A stretch of DNA of 64,000 nucleotides from Clostridiales bacterium (GTDB taxonomy: Bacteria > Bacillota > Clostridia > Oscillospirales > Oscillospiraceae), in NCBI GenBank assembly GCA_022786995.1, contig JALFUW010000012.1, positions 1-64,000 of the forward strand. Reading direction: 5' to 3'. Of this stretch, positions 24,686 to 33,017 are shown one piece after another. The translations under genes were made by a program, and so were the position numbers. Every line of letters begins with the position of its first letter. Position 1 is the first letter of the stretch. Under the pieces are notes generated by a model that did not search any database, had not been told where the DNA came from, and saw only the letters and a list, made by a program, of their open reading frames with translations.

Positions 24686-25222
24686 ATGAGCGAAAGGGAT
24701 AATACTGAAAAGAAACAGACTGACCGCTGGTTCAATCTTTTTTGCGCCGTCATGATCGTACTGCTGCTTCTGAATACCTTTGTGATCAAGCTGGCAATCG
24801 TGGATGGCAGTTCCATGTACCCGACCCTCCATGATAACCAGCTGATGCTGGTATTCCGCCCGGGGTATGAGCCGTCACAGGGGGACGTGGTGGTCATTCA
24901 CACCGGAAAGGGCGTCTTCAACCGGGACTACATCGTCAAGCGGGTGATTGCTACCCAGGGCCAGTCCGTGACCATTGACTATGATCTGGACGAGGTCACG
25001 GTGGAAGATGTTACACTCCCGGAACCCTATTTGAATTTCGAGGAAGAGGATCCCATGCTTCCTCGGGATGACCGCGCGGTGGTTCACTATACTGTCCCGG
25101 AGGGCTGTGTGTTCGTCATGGGTGACAACCGCAACCACTCCGCCGACAGCCGCAGTGATAAGTATGGCATGATCGATGCGAATATAATCGTCGGAAAAGT
25201 TGTGCTTCCCGTTTTGCCGTAA
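24686..25222 (+). CDS. lepB: Type I signal peptidase
   Basis: A 178-aa signal peptidase I with one N-terminal membrane helix (residues about 17-34) and an outer catalytic domain. The nucleophile Ser is in VDGSSMYPTL, the general-base Lys in DYIVKRVIATQG, and the family box near the end is VMGDNRNHSADSR. It cleaves signal peptides of Sec and Tat substrates. Length is typical of Firmicutes SipS-like enzymes. Confidence 0.94.
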   Translation: MSERDNTEKKQTDRWFNLFCAVMIVLLLLNTFVIKLAIVDGSSMYPTLHDNQLMLVFRPGYEPSQGDVVVIHTGKGVFNRDYIVKRVIATQGQSVTIDYDLDEVTVEDVTLPEPYLNFEEEDPMLPRDDRAVVHYTVPEGCVFVMGDNRNHSADSRSDKYGMIDANIIVGKVVLPVLP

Positions 25223-25233
25223 AATCGGATTAT

Positions 25234-25266
25234 CTGCCCTGCCGGGTCACGGCAGGGCATTTTATG
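25234..25266 (+). terminator. Bidirectional terminator between lepB and spmB
   Basis: TGCCCTGCCG (25235-25244) pairs with CGGCAGGGCA (25250-25259), followed by TTTTAT on the plus strand. It overlaps the end of the convergent spmB gene (stop at 25262). Confidence 0.85.
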
Positions 25267-25777
25267 TGGGAAAGAACCACCGAACTGTCCAGGAAGCCAT
25301 GAAAAAACCCACAAAATCCGCAAATAGCGCGGCGGGAAGAGTATAACGGGTCTTTTTGATCCCGGCTGCGCCAAAGTAGACGCTGATGGTGTAAAACGTG
25401 GTTTCCGTAGAACCAAGCATCACGGCGGCAGTCCGTCCTATGGCGGAATCCACGCCGTAACGGGCCATCAGATCCGCGCCCACCGCCAAAGCGGCACTGC
25501 CGCTTAATGGGCGAACCAGCACCAGCAGCGCCGTCTCCGGCGGAATGCCAAACCAGGCAAAGATTGGGGAGAAAAGCTTACTGACGGCGGCTGCCGCGCC
25601 GGAGGCTTGCAGCATATGCACCGCGCACAGCAATAGAATCAGAGCAGGGAGGATGGAAACAATGAGCCGCAGACCCTCGGATGCCCCGCGGAGCATATAG
25701 TCGTAAGCGTTTTCCTTTTTCCCAAGGGTCAGCGCCATGGAAACGAACAGGATCAGCGGTACGATGTAATCTGTCAT
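25262..25777 (-). CDS. spmB: Spore maturation protein B
   Basis: A 171-aa multi-helix membrane protein of the SpmB family (nucleoside recognition/Gate domain). It starts MTDYIVPLILFVSMALT and contains RPLSGSAALAV and GSTETTFYTISVYFGAAG, both characteristic of SpmB. SpmA and SpmB are needed for core dehydration and heat resistance of spores; they act during spore maturation at the spore membrane. ATG 25777 overlaps the spmA stop by 4 nt (ATGA), so the two are coupled. A long in-frame extension upstream (to 26329) is only a shadow of spmA. Confidence 0.92.
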   Translation of the reverse strand: MTDYIVPLILFVSMALTLGKKENAYDYMLRGASEGLRLIVSILPALILLLCAVHMLQASGAAAAVSKLFSPIFAWFGIPPETALLVLVRPLSGSAALAVGADLMARYGVDSAIGRTAAVMLGSTETTFYTISVYFGAAGIKKTRYTLPAALFADFVGFFMASWTVRWFFPT

Positions 25778-26346
25778 CTGCTCCAGACCTTTCCCAGCAG
25801 CCATGCGGCAGTGACCCCCAGTCCTGCGGACAGCAGGCTCGTCACCCACACGGCGGGCAGAATATCGAAGGGCGTCTGACACCCCAGCCCTGCCCGCACA
25901 GCCGCCACGTTGGAAGGGATCAATTGAATGGAAGCGGTATTCAGCACGATCAGACGGCACAGCTCGTCGGTGGCAGTGTCCCCGCGTTTCAGCCGCTTTG
26001 CCGCCTGAATGCCCAAGGGGGTCGCGGCGTTGCCCAGCCCCAGAAAATTCGCGCAGATATTGGCGCTGAGCTTCTCGGAGAGGATTCCGTCCGTTTTTGT
26101 GGAGGGGAAAACCCGATGCAGCAGGGGCTTGAGGAGTCTGGACAGCACTGCGGTGATCCCGGCAGCCTCCATGACGGCGGCAGCCCCTGACCACAGGCAG
26201 ATGGAGCCTGCCATGGAAATGGCCAGCGTTACGCCTGCCTGCGCTCCCTGTATGACTGCCGCGGCCAGCGGGCCGCCGTTTCCGTTGAGTATGGCAAATA
26301 GAATGCTGATCCCCGCAATGCCTGTCCAAATCCAGCTCATGACCAT
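25774..26346 (-). CDS. spmA: Spore maturation protein A
   Basis: A 190-aa membrane protein of the SpmA family, with helices at MSWIWTGIAGISILFAIL and further segments, the motif ANFLGLGNAATPLGIQA and LIVLNTASIQLIPSNV. It is the partner of SpmB. ATG 26346 is preceded by GGGAGGG at 6 nt. The pair marks the organism as a spore former. No sporulation sigma factor promoter was identified with confidence. Confidence 0.92.
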   Translation of the reverse strand: MVMSWIWTGIAGISILFAILNGNGGPLAAAVIQGAQAGVTLAISMAGSICLWSGAAAVMEAAGITAVLSRLLKPLLHRVFPSTKTDGILSEKLSANICANFLGLGNAATPLGIQAAKRLKRGDTATDELCRLIVLNTASIQLIPSNVAAVRAGLGCQTPFDILPAVWVTSLLSAGLGVTAAWLLGKVWSR

Positions 26347-26406
26347 AGATATCCCTCCCGGTGCTTTAACTTATGCGGGTTGACTGACGATTTTTCCATG
26401 GGGCTA

Positions 26407-26435
26407 TTGACTTTTATCGGGAAAACAGATAGCAT
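26407..26435 (+). promoter_or_regulatory. Probable sigma-A promoter of the HD-domain gene
   Basis: TTGACT (26407-26412), 17-nt spacer, TAGCAT (26430-26435), in the region shared with the divergent spmAB operon. Confidence 0.5.
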
Positions 26436-26468
26436 TAAACTATATTTTTCACCGCAGGGAGGATGACC

Positions 26469-27065
26469 ATGGAACTTACCAGAACAGCTGCGGAACAAGC
26501 ACTACAGGAGGCGGAGCGCCTGAATCCCGGCCCCTGGGCAGATCACAGCCGATGTGTCGCCCTTGCCTGTTGGAACATTGCCAGCTGCTGCCCCGATCTG
26601 GATGCGGAACTGGCTTATATCTATGGCATGCTTCATGACATTGGAAGATATGCGGGCAAAACCTCAGAGCGCCACCTGATCGATGGCTACCGCTACTGTA
26701 TGGAGCGGGGCTGGACGAAAGCGGCGCAAATTTGCATCAGTCACGCTTTTATGGTCAAGGACATTTCTTCTTCCATCGGTGTATTTGACATGCCGCCGGA
26801 GGACAAAGAATTCATGGTGGAGTTCGTGAAAAACGCCGTCTACGACGACTATGACTATCTGGTGCAGCTGTGTGACGCGCTGGCTCTGCCCACGGGTTTC
26901 TGTCTGCTGGAAAAGCGCTTCGTGGATGTAACGATCCGCTATGGTGTCCATCCGGCAACCGTAGACCGATGGAAGGCAGTGCTGAGAATTAAGGACAGAT
27001 TCGAAGAGAAAATCGGCGGATCGATTTACGACTGGCTCCCCGGCGCGGTGGAGAACAGTCTGTAA
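26469..27065 (+). CDS. HD-domain predicted phosphohydrolase
   Basis: A 198-aa soluble protein with an HD metal-binding core: an early His in WADHSRCVALACWN, the HD pair in YGMLHDIGRYAG, a further His in SERHLIDGYRY and ISHAFMVKD, and a final Asp in VQLCDALALPTGF. HD proteins hydrolyse phosphate esters of nucleotides or similar compounds; the substrate cannot be told. ATG 26469 lies 6 nt after GGGAGG; the ATG at 26463 touches the site. Confidence 0.85.
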   Translation: MELTRTAAEQALQEAERLNPGPWADHSRCVALACWNIASCCPDLDAELAYIYGMLHDIGRYAGKTSERHLIDGYRYCMERGWTKAAQICISHAFMVKDISSSIGVFDMPPEDKEFMVEFVKNAVYDDYDYLVQLCDALALPTGFCLLEKRFVDVTIRYGVHPATVDRWKAVLRIKDRFEEKIGGSIYDWLPGAVENSL

Positions 27066-27531
27066 GGCGGGGAAGCTATGTAAAATCAAACCCTTCGTAT
27101 TTTCTGGGACGCCTCTGCCTGCGGGGAATATACCCCCAGTGATATCCGTAAATTGATAGCCATGGCTCAAAACTCCATCCGTGGCCTGGGAACGGCAGGA
27201 ATCTTATAACAAGCGTCACCTCTGCACAATTCGGCTGCGTAGAGGTGACGCTTCTATGTTATAAACCAATTGGTGAGCGGTATGAAAACTGCCCAACAGC
27301 CGAATAAGATATTCTACGTTTACATAATTCGGCGAATAGTTGACATAACAAAGACTTTCCGGGTAAAAATTGACTTTTTAATACAAATATGTTATATTAT
27401 CTCCGAAAAAGAAATTCCTTTCCAGCCAGAAAATTCGACCCATTATTCATCGGTGTCGTATTATTATGGAACACGGAGGAATTCGCCGATATTTGAGATC
27501 CCCGCGGCGAAAAACAGAAGGAGATGATATC
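27066..27531. other. Intergenic region with hairpin and promoter
   Basis: It contains a 12-bp inverted repeat AGCGTCACCTCT (27212-27223) / AGAGGTGACGCT (27241-27252), possibly the terminator of the HD gene though its T-run is weak, and a promoter at 27370-27398. Around 27092-27210 a short open stretch (ending SIRGLGTAGIL) looks like coding sequence but has no start; it may be a gene remnant. Nothing else is evident. Confidence 0.4.
27370..27398 (+). promoter_or_regulatory. Sigma-A promoter upstream of the SleB-like gene
   Basis: TTGACT (27370-27375), 17-nt spacer, TATATT (27393-27398). Confidence 0.7.
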
Positions 27532-28263
27532 ATGGATCCAATGATGAATGAAGAATCCAAAGCAGAACCCCAGGCGCAGGTGCAAGCAGAGCCCCAGGCG
27601 CAGGTGCAAGCAGAACCCCAGGCGCAGGTGCAAACTGAACCGATGGCGGAACCCAGAAGAAGAAAACGTCGAAAAAAGCAAACGCTTCCCATTCCGTCCT
27701 TTCTGCTGCATCTGGGAGAGGATGTGCGGTGGTATTACGACGTTCGGCTGTGGTCGCCGCTGATTCTTGTGCTGTTCATTCTGACACTTCTTCCCGCAAA
27801 GAAGACGGAGGAAAAGCCGGTGGAGACGATTCCGATTGCTACGGTTGTGGAGACGCTGCCGATGGAAGAAACGGCTCCCACGGAGGAGGAAGTGATCCCG
27901 GAAGCTGAGGCGCTGGCCAGACTGGCGGACTGCGTGGGTTCGGGGCGGTCTGACAACGTAAAAACAGTCATTATGTGGGTAGCCATCAACCGCTCTGAGG
28001 ATCGCGCGAATGGCTATGGACAAAGCCTGCTGGACGAGATTGCCAGACCGAACCAGTGGCAGGACTATGATCCGACCGCGCTATATAATGAGGGAACCTA
28101 CGAAATAGCAAAACAAGTGCTGCAAACGCAGGCAAGCGGCGGCCTGCGCCCTGTGGATTCCGATATGCTGTGGTTCGTTCTCAACAATGACGGCTCCATC
28201 ACACTGCGCAACCAGTTCACGGCCACAGCCAATCAGAAGTGGCGGGAAAAGACTGTAAAATAG
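27532..28263 (+). CDS. Membrane protein with degenerate SleB/CwlJ-like domain
   Basis: A 243-aa protein. Residues 11-35 are three 8-residue repeats (EPQAQVQA) from a 24-bp DNA repeat (about 27564-27635). A very basic stretch (RRRKRRKK) precedes one membrane helix (residues about 75-92), a Glu/Thr/Pro linker, and an outer domain (ALARLADCVGSGRSDNV, IMWVAINRSEDRANGYG, LLDEIARPNQWQDY). The last part resembles the Hydrolase_2 domain of spore cortex-lytic enzymes, but the catalytic Glu expected early in that domain is not obvious (LADCVGSGRS). It may therefore be a binding rather than a cutting protein. GAAGGAGA precedes ATG 27532. Confidence 0.62.
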   Translation: MDPMMNEESKAEPQAQVQAEPQAQVQAEPQAQVQTEPMAEPRRRKRRKKQTLPIPSFLLHLGEDVRWYYDVRLWSPLILVLFILTLLPAKKTEEKPVETIPIATVVETLPMEETAPTEEEVIPEAEALARLADCVGSGRSDNVKTVIMWVAINRSEDRANGYGQSLLDEIARPNQWQDYDPTALYNEGTYEIAKQVLQTQASGGLRPVDSDMLWFVLNNDGSITLRNQFTATANQKWREKTVK

Positions 28264-28364
28264 CTTGTGGCAGAATTTCCAAAACATATTCGCTTTGCCA
28301 AATATACTCAGGATGTTACCAGCCGGTGATACCCCAGGGAACCTTGAACAGCCCCAAATAGTAT

Positions 28365-28391
28365 GAAAACCCGCCGGGTAACCCCGGCGGG
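28365..28391 (-). terminator. Terminator of the Cys-rich protein gene
   Basis: On the minus strand a 9-bp GC-rich stem (28391-28383 with 28378-28370) and 4-nt loop are followed by TTTTCAT. It lies 6 nt beyond the stop of the 28397-29221 gene. Confidence 0.82.
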
Positions 28392-28396
28392 CCTTC

Positions 28397-29221
28397 TCAG
28401 CTGCAGGAGCAGCTGTCGCTGCGGTTTCTGTCGCAGTTGTCGGGAGAGAATTGCTTGGAAGGGAAGGGAATCCGGCTGAACATCTCGCAGGGATCCTCGG
28501 TGCAGCAGCTCCCGGAAGCATCGCAGCATTCCTTGGTGGGGATGGAGTAATCCAGCACGGGGATCACCAGCTGAGCGTCCCGCTCCAGTCGAACGATGGA
28601 GAACTGTCCCAGTGTGACAAACAATCTCCTCTGTCCGCCGGAAAGCACCAACTCCTCGTCAAAGGCGGAGCAGATTCCCTCCGGGATCTGGGCAGTGACG
28701 GTATCGCTGGCGCATTCGCACACGTCCCGGATCTTGGAACCCAGCACCATGGGATCGAGCACCTCTACCACGGCGGTGGGGCGGTTGGCGGCACACAGGG
28801 TACGCCCGTCAGGACGGCCAAGTGCGGTATCGCTTCGGAAAATGTGAGCCCGGCTGTCCTCACCGCACAGAACAGCCCGCTTGTTGAACACAGCCAGTCC
28901 GTAGAGGGTCGTGGGGCGGCAGGAGCCGACTACCGCGTCCGCCAGCACACGGTAGTAGAAGGTGATGTCGATGCAATAGTGGTTCCGATCAAAAGCCACC
29001 GGCTCTACATCAATGTAAGTGTGGATCAGCTCCGCACTGCGAACCCGGACGTTGGCGGCGCTGTCCAGAAGCTGCTGAGAGCCGCAGGTCAGATATACCC
29101 GCAGGTCTTCGATGCAGTCCTTGTCGCGGCAGGAGTCGGTGATCTTGCGGACGTGAACAGACATGGTCTGGTTCGGATCGCAGGCGTCAAGGGTCTGCGT
29201 TTCCCGGCATTGGTCTGACAT
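28397..29221 (-). CDS. Cys-rich protein, possibly spore-associated
   Basis: A 274-aa protein without signal peptide or membrane helix. It contains many Cys residues, clustered at the N-terminus (CRETQTLDAC, CRDKDC) and especially the C-terminus (ECCDASGSCCTEDPC, DSCSCS). The middle is beta-rich (YIDVEPVAFDRNHYCIDI, FYYRVLADAVVG) and resembles domains in Clostridial spore coat or SipL/DUF3794-type proteins, but the match is not certain. Cys-rich tails are common in coat and exosporium proteins that cross-link through disulfides. It stands alone with its own terminator. Confidence 0.55.
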   Translation of the reverse strand: MSDQCRETQTLDACDPNQTMSVHVRKITDSCRDKDCIEDLRVYLTCGSQQLLDSAANVRVRSAELIHTYIDVEPVAFDRNHYCIDITFYYRVLADAVVGSCRPTTLYGLAVFNKRAVLCGEDSRAHIFRSDTALGRPDGRTLCAANRPTAVVEVLDPMVLGSKIRDVCECASDTVTAQIPEGICSAFDEELVLSGGQRRLFVTLGQFSIVRLERDAQLVIPVLDYSIPTKECCDASGSCCTEDPCEMFSRIPFPSKQFSPDNCDRNRSDSCSCS

Positions 29222-29291
29222 GGAAATAACCTCCCAGAATCAAAATAAGCATACGCTTATAGGACAGTTTATGCGTACAAAGCCAGGAAGT

Positions 29292-29326
29292 GCATAAAAG
29301 TGGGGAAGCGCCGTTGACGCTTCCCC
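29292..29326 (-). terminator. Terminator of galM
   Basis: Minus-strand stem GGGGAAGCG (29326-29318) with CGCTTCCCC (29310-29302), 7-nt loop, followed by ACTTTTATG. It begins 9 nt beyond the galM stop. Confidence 0.8.
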
Positions 29327-29334
29327 GTATTGGT

Positions 29335-30351
29335 TTACCACTGGAAACGATAGACTGTCTCGCTGCGATAGCGATCCCCGGCCTTGGTGATGGGCTGGGG
29401 CCAGTCGGGATGGTGCAGCGCGTCGGGATAAAACTGGGTCTCCAGAGCGACACCGCTGTTCTTGCCGTAGTACACACCGTCTTTCCCCTGATCGTCCAGG
29501 AAATTGCCGGCGTAAAACTGAACACCGGGACAGTCGGTATAGACTGCCATGCTTCGCCCAGAGACGGGATCGCTCAGCTGAGCGCAGGGGTTGCAGAACA
29601 CCTCGTAGTTGTGATCGTAGCCGCCCTGAAGCTTCAGACATTCGTAGTCCGCGTGCAGATCCTGGGCGATGGGTTTGGGAACCCGGAAGTCCATGGGAGT
29701 GCCCTCGACACTGCGTTTTTCGCCGGTGGGAATGGCCTCGGCGTCATCGGGGTTAAAGAAGCGGGCAGGCAGCGTCAGCACCTGCTCCATAGCGGTGTCA
29801 GTGTGCTCGTGGCCCCGGAGGTTGAAGTAGCTGTGGTTGGTCAGGTTGAACACGGTGTCCTGATCGCAGACCGCGTCATAGGCAATGTGCAGGCCGCCGT
29901 CGGCATCCAGGCAGTAGGTGACCCGGATGACAGCGTTGCCAGGGAAGCCCTGATCGCCGTGGGGGCTGTTCAGTTCCAGCGTGACAGCGGTGTCGGTGTG
30001 GGAGACCAGCTTCCACATTCTCTTAAAATAAAGATCGGGGCCGGAGTGCAGGTTGTTTCCGTTTTCATTGGGGGTCAGCGTATAGTCCTTGCCGTTCAGC
30101 CGGAAGGACGCGCCCTGAATGCGATTGGCGTTGCGGCCCACAGTGGCCCCCAGACAGCCGCCGCCGACGGCGTAGCCGACGCAGTCGTCGCAGCCCAGAA
30201 CAACATCAGCCAGGCTGCCCGCACTGTCGGGAACCAGCAGGGAAACCAGCGTGGCGCCGTAGTCGGAGATGCCGGCGGTGATGCCGCCACAGGATATTGT
30301 GTACAGGCTTGCTTCCTCGCCGGATGGCAAAATGCCGAAATTTTTTTTCAC
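29335..30351 (-). CDS. galM: Aldose 1-epimerase (galactose mutarotase)
   Basis: A 338-aa mutarotase interconverting alpha and beta anomers of galactose or glucose. The sugar-binding motif GRNANRIQGA, the catalytic His in NLTNHSYFNLRG, LQGGYDHNYEV, and the catalytic Glu in VALETQFYPDALHHPDWP are all present. GTG 30351 (MKKNFGILPSG) is preferred because AAAGGAGC lies 7 nt upstream; the in-frame ATG 30369 lies before that site. It has its own promoter (30415-30443) divergent from nrdD. Confidence 0.92.
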   Translation of the reverse strand: MKKNFGILPSGEEASLYTISCGGITAGISDYGATLVSLLVPDSAGSLADVVLGCDDCVGYAVGGGCLGATVGRNANRIQGASFRLNGKDYTLTPNENGNNLHSGPDLYFKRMWKLVSHTDTAVTLELNSPHGDQGFPGNAVIRVTYCLDADGGLHIAYDAVCDQDTVFNLTNHSYFNLRGHEHTDTAMEQVLTLPARFFNPDDAEAIPTGEKRSVEGTPMDFRVPKPIAQDLHADYECLKLQGGYDHNYEVFCNPCAQLSDPVSGRSMAVYTDCPGVQFYAGNFLDDQGKDGVYYGKNSGVALETQFYPDALHHPDWPQPITKAGDRYRSETVYRFQW

Positions 30352-30414
30352 GGGAATTGCTCCTTTCATTTTTCGTAGAGAAACGCGCGGGGTTATGTAA
30401 AGGCGCTTTTTGAA

Positions 30415-30443
30415 ATTATACTATAATTCGTCACCGATTTCAA
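30415..30443 (-). promoter_or_regulatory. Sigma-A promoter of galM
   Basis: Minus strand: TTGAAA (30443-30438), 17-nt spacer, TATAAT (30420-30415). Near consensus. Confidence 0.75.
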
Positions 30444-30544
30444 ACCTTTCTTTCGAAAAAGCGAGAAAAATGGCAACAATCATCTGACAGGTCGTTTGCT
30501 TTTTGCCTTCCAAAAAACGATAACTTTTTCCTGATAAATCATGG

Positions 30545-30592
30545 ATACTGTATTTTGTGTCTTGGGCTTGACAAAACCACAATATATAGTAT
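30545..30592 (+). promoter_or_regulatory. Two probable NrdR boxes upstream of nrdD
   Basis: Two 16-bp sites resemble the NrdR consensus ACACTATATATAGTGT: ATACTGTATTTTGTGT (30545-30560) and CCACAATATATAGTAT (30577-30592). Their starts are 32 bp apart, about three helical turns, as usual for paired NrdR boxes. The second overlaps the -10 box of the nrdD promoter, a place that fits repression of ribonucleotide reductase by dATP-loaded NrdR. No nrdR gene is in this window. Confidence 0.65.
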
Positions 30593-30595
30593 AAT
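30568..30595 (+). promoter_or_regulatory. Sigma-A promoter of nrdD
   Basis: Consensus TTGACA (30568-30573), 16-nt spacer, consensus TATAAT (30590-30595), overlapping the second probable NrdR box. Confidence 0.85.
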
Positions 30596-30645
30596 AAGCC
30601 CTGCACAAGCCCCATGACCCATCGAACCCCAAGGAGGAGTACCCT

Positions 30646-32871
30646 ATGAAAATTATCAAGCGCAACGGCGCGGAAGTCGTTTTTGACATCGACAAAATTA
30701 TTATGGCTGTTACCAAGGCCAATGAAGCCGCTGACGAATCTGTGCGGATGACCCCGCTGCAAATTCAGCGCATTTCCCAGAGCGTGCAGATTTCCTGTGA
30801 GGAAATGGGCCGCAGTCCCTCTGTGGAGGAGATTCAGGATCTGGTGGAAAAGGCGATCATGGCCCATGGTGCCTTCGAGGTTGCCAAGGAGTATATTACC
30901 TACCGCTACATTCGTTCTCTGGCCCGCCAGTCCAATACCACCGACGATCGGATCCTCAGCCTGATCGAGTGCAACAACGAGGAAGTCAAGCAGGAGAACG
31001 CCAACAAGAACCCCACCATCAACGCTGTTCAGCGGGACTACATGGCCGGTGAGGTCAGCAAGGACATCACCCGCCGGATTCTGCTGCCCCCGGAAATCGT
31101 GGCGGCTCACGAGGCCGGAATCATCCACTTCCACGATTCCGATTATTATGCCCAGCACATGCACAACTGTGATCTGGTGAATCTGGACGATATGCTGCAG
31201 AACGGCACCGTGATTTCCGGCACCCTCATCGAGAAGCCCCATTCCTTCTCCACCGCCTGTAACATTGCCACCCAGATCATCGCGCAGGTGGCTTCCAACC
31301 AGTACGGCGGTCAGTCCATCAGCCTTACCCATCTGGCGCCCTTTGTCCAGATCAGCCGGGAAAAGATCCGCAAGAGCGTGGAAAAGGAAATGGCTGCCTT
31401 CGGCATCAACCCCGGTGAGGAGGCCATCAGCAAGGTTGTGGAGGATCGCCTGCGGGAGGAGGTTCGCCGGGGTGTGCAGACCATCCAGTATCAGGTGGTT
31501 ACCCTGATGACCACCAACGGACAGGCTCCCTTTATCACTGTGTTCATGTACCTCAATGAGGCCAAGAGCGACCAGGAGAAGAAGGATCTGGCCATGATCA
31601 TCGAGGAGACCCTGCGCCAGCGCTATGAGGGCGTGAAGAATGAGAAGGGCGTGTGGATCACGCCTGCATTCCCCAAGCTGATCTATGTGCTGGAGGAGGA
31701 CAACGTCCGGGAGGGCACCCCTTACTTCTATCTGACCCGTCTGGCTGCCGAGTGCACCGCCAAGCGCATGGTGCCTGACTACATCAGCGAGAAAAAGATG
31801 CGCGAGTATAAGCTGTCCAAGGGCGAGACCCCGGGCCACGGCGATGTGTACACCTGTATGGGCTGCCGCAGCTTCCTGACCCCGGACCGCTCCGGCAACG
31901 GCTGGGACAACATTGCAAACGCCGGCAACTACGAGCCTGGGAAGCCCAAGTACTACGGCCGGTTCAATCAGGGCGTTGTTACCATCAATCTGGTGGACGC
32001 GGCCCTGTCCTCCGGCCGGGATATGACGAAGTTCTGGGAGATTTTTGAGGAGCGTCTGGAGCTGTGCCACAGGGCACTGCAGTGCCGTCATGAGCGGCTG
32101 AAGGGCACCCTGTCCGACGCCGCCCCCATTCTGTGGCAGTACGGCGCGCTGGCCCGCCTTCCCAAGGGCGAACCCATCGATAAGCTCCTCTACGGCGGCT
32201 ACTCCACCATCTCTCTGGGCTACGCGGGCCTTTACGAGTGCGTCAAGTACATGACCGGCAAATCCCATACCGACGAGGAGGCCAAGCCCTTCGCTCTGGC
32301 TGTCATGCAGAAGATGAACGACAAGTGCCTTCAGTGGAAGACCGCGGAGAACATCGACTACTCCCTCTATGGCACCCCGCTGGAGTCCACCTCCTACAAG
32401 TTTGCCAAGTGCCTGCAGAAGCGCTTCGGTGTGATTCCCGGCATCACGGACAAGAGCTATATCACCAACTCCTACCACGTCCATGTTTCCGAGGAGATCG
32501 ACGCCTTCACCAAGCTGTCCTTTGAGGCCCAGTTCCAGCAGCTGTCTCCCGGCGGCGCCATCAGCTATGTGGAGGTGCCCAATATGCAGCAGAATATCGA
32601 CGCGGTGCTGGAGCTGATGCAGTACATCTACGAGAACATCATGTACGCAGAGCTGAACACCAAGTCCGATTACTGTCAGGAATGCGGCTTTGACGGTGAA
32701 ATCTCCGTTCAGGAGGATACCGACGGCAAGCTCATTTGGGTCTGCCCCCAGTGCGGCAATACCGACCAGAGCAAGATGAACGTTGCCCGCCGTACCTGCG
32801 GCTATATCGGCACCCAGTATTGGAATCAGGGCCGTACCCAGGAGATCAAGGATCGGGTTTTGCACCTGTAA
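30646..32871 (+). CDS. nrdD: Anaerobic ribonucleoside-triphosphate reductase
   Basis: A 741-aa class III ribonucleotide reductase that makes deoxynucleotides without oxygen using a glycyl radical. The N-terminus is an ATP-cone (MKIIKRNGAEVVFDIDKI), the allosteric domain. Active-site and substrate regions include HFHDSDYYAQHMHNC and the C-terminal zinc site with CQECG and CPQCG. The glycyl radical loop is RRTCGYIGTQ near the end. Expected activase NrdG is not encoded downstream: a strong terminator follows and the next gene is unrelated. Promoter and probable NrdR sites lie upstream. It shows the organism synthesises DNA precursors anaerobically. Confidence 0.96.
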   Translation: MKIIKRNGAEVVFDIDKIIMAVTKANEAADESVRMTPLQIQRISQSVQISCEEMGRSPSVEEIQDLVEKAIMAHGAFEVAKEYITYRYIRSLARQSNTTDDRILSLIECNNEEVKQENANKNPTINAVQRDYMAGEVSKDITRRILLPPEIVAAHEAGIIHFHDSDYYAQHMHNCDLVNLDDMLQNGTVISGTLIEKPHSFSTACNIATQIIAQVASNQYGGQSISLTHLAPFVQISREKIRKSVEKEMAAFGINPGEEAISKVVEDRLREEVRRGVQTIQYQVVTLMTTNGQAPFITVFMYLNEAKSDQEKKDLAMIIEETLRQRYEGVKNEKGVWITPAFPKLIYVLEEDNVREGTPYFYLTRLAAECTAKRMVPDYISEKKMREYKLSKGETPGHGDVYTCMGCRSFLTPDRSGNGWDNIANAGNYEPGKPKYYGRFNQGVVTINLVDAALSSGRDMTKFWEIFEERLELCHRALQCRHERLKGTLSDAAPILWQYGALARLPKGEPIDKLLYGGYSTISLGYAGLYECVKYMTGKSHTDEEAKPFALAVMQKMNDKCLQWKTAENIDYSLYGTPLESTSYKFAKCLQKRFGVIPGITDKSYITNSYHVHVSEEIDAFTKLSFEAQFQQLSPGGAISYVEVPNMQQNIDAVLELMQYIYENIMYAELNTKSDYCQECGFDGEISVQEDTDGKLIWVCPQCGNTDQSKMNVARRTCGYIGTQYWNQGRTQEIKDRVLHL

Positions 32872-32882
32872 ACGTTTTGCCA

Positions 32883-32918
32883 AAACCATGGAACGATACT
32901 CGTTCCATGGTTTTTTTA
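32883..32918 (+). terminator. Terminator of nrdD
   Basis: Perfect 15-bp stem (32883-32897 with 32901-32915), 3-nt loop, T-run of seven. It isolates nrdD as a single-gene transcript. Confidence 0.93.
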
Positions 32919-32960
32919 TAGGAAAATGTGTCTTCCCTGCAGGATAGATTCGGTTAGCAC

Positions 32961-32989
32961 TTGCGTTTTCGGAAAGAAAAGGCTATAAT
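32961..32989 (+). promoter_or_regulatory. Sigma-A promoter of the XpaC-TelA operon
   Basis: TTGCGT (32961-32966), 17-nt spacer, TATAAT (32984-32989); 28 nt before the ATG at 33018. Confidence 0.75.
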
Positions 32990-33017
32990 ATGGTCACTAA
33001 TGAGTGGAGTGGAGCGT

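Noticed and set aside
25262-26329. Single long spmB-like gene of 355 codons on the minus strand
   Set aside because: The upstream part is an out-of-frame reading of spmA; the true spmB starts at 25777 with an ATGA overlap.
27092-27210. Possible small gene after the HD-domain gene
   Set aside because: The only open frame has no start codon or ribosome binding site; at most a remnant.
28451-29218. Plus-strand reading frame opposite the Cys-rich gene
   Set aside because: Lacks a ribosome binding site and family features; the minus-strand gene has a good terminator and a coherent Cys pattern.
30421-32889. Very long minus-strand reading frame (822 codons) opposite nrdD
   Set aside because: It is a shadow of codon bias in nrdD; it lacks a ribosome binding site and domain features, and nrdD is certain.
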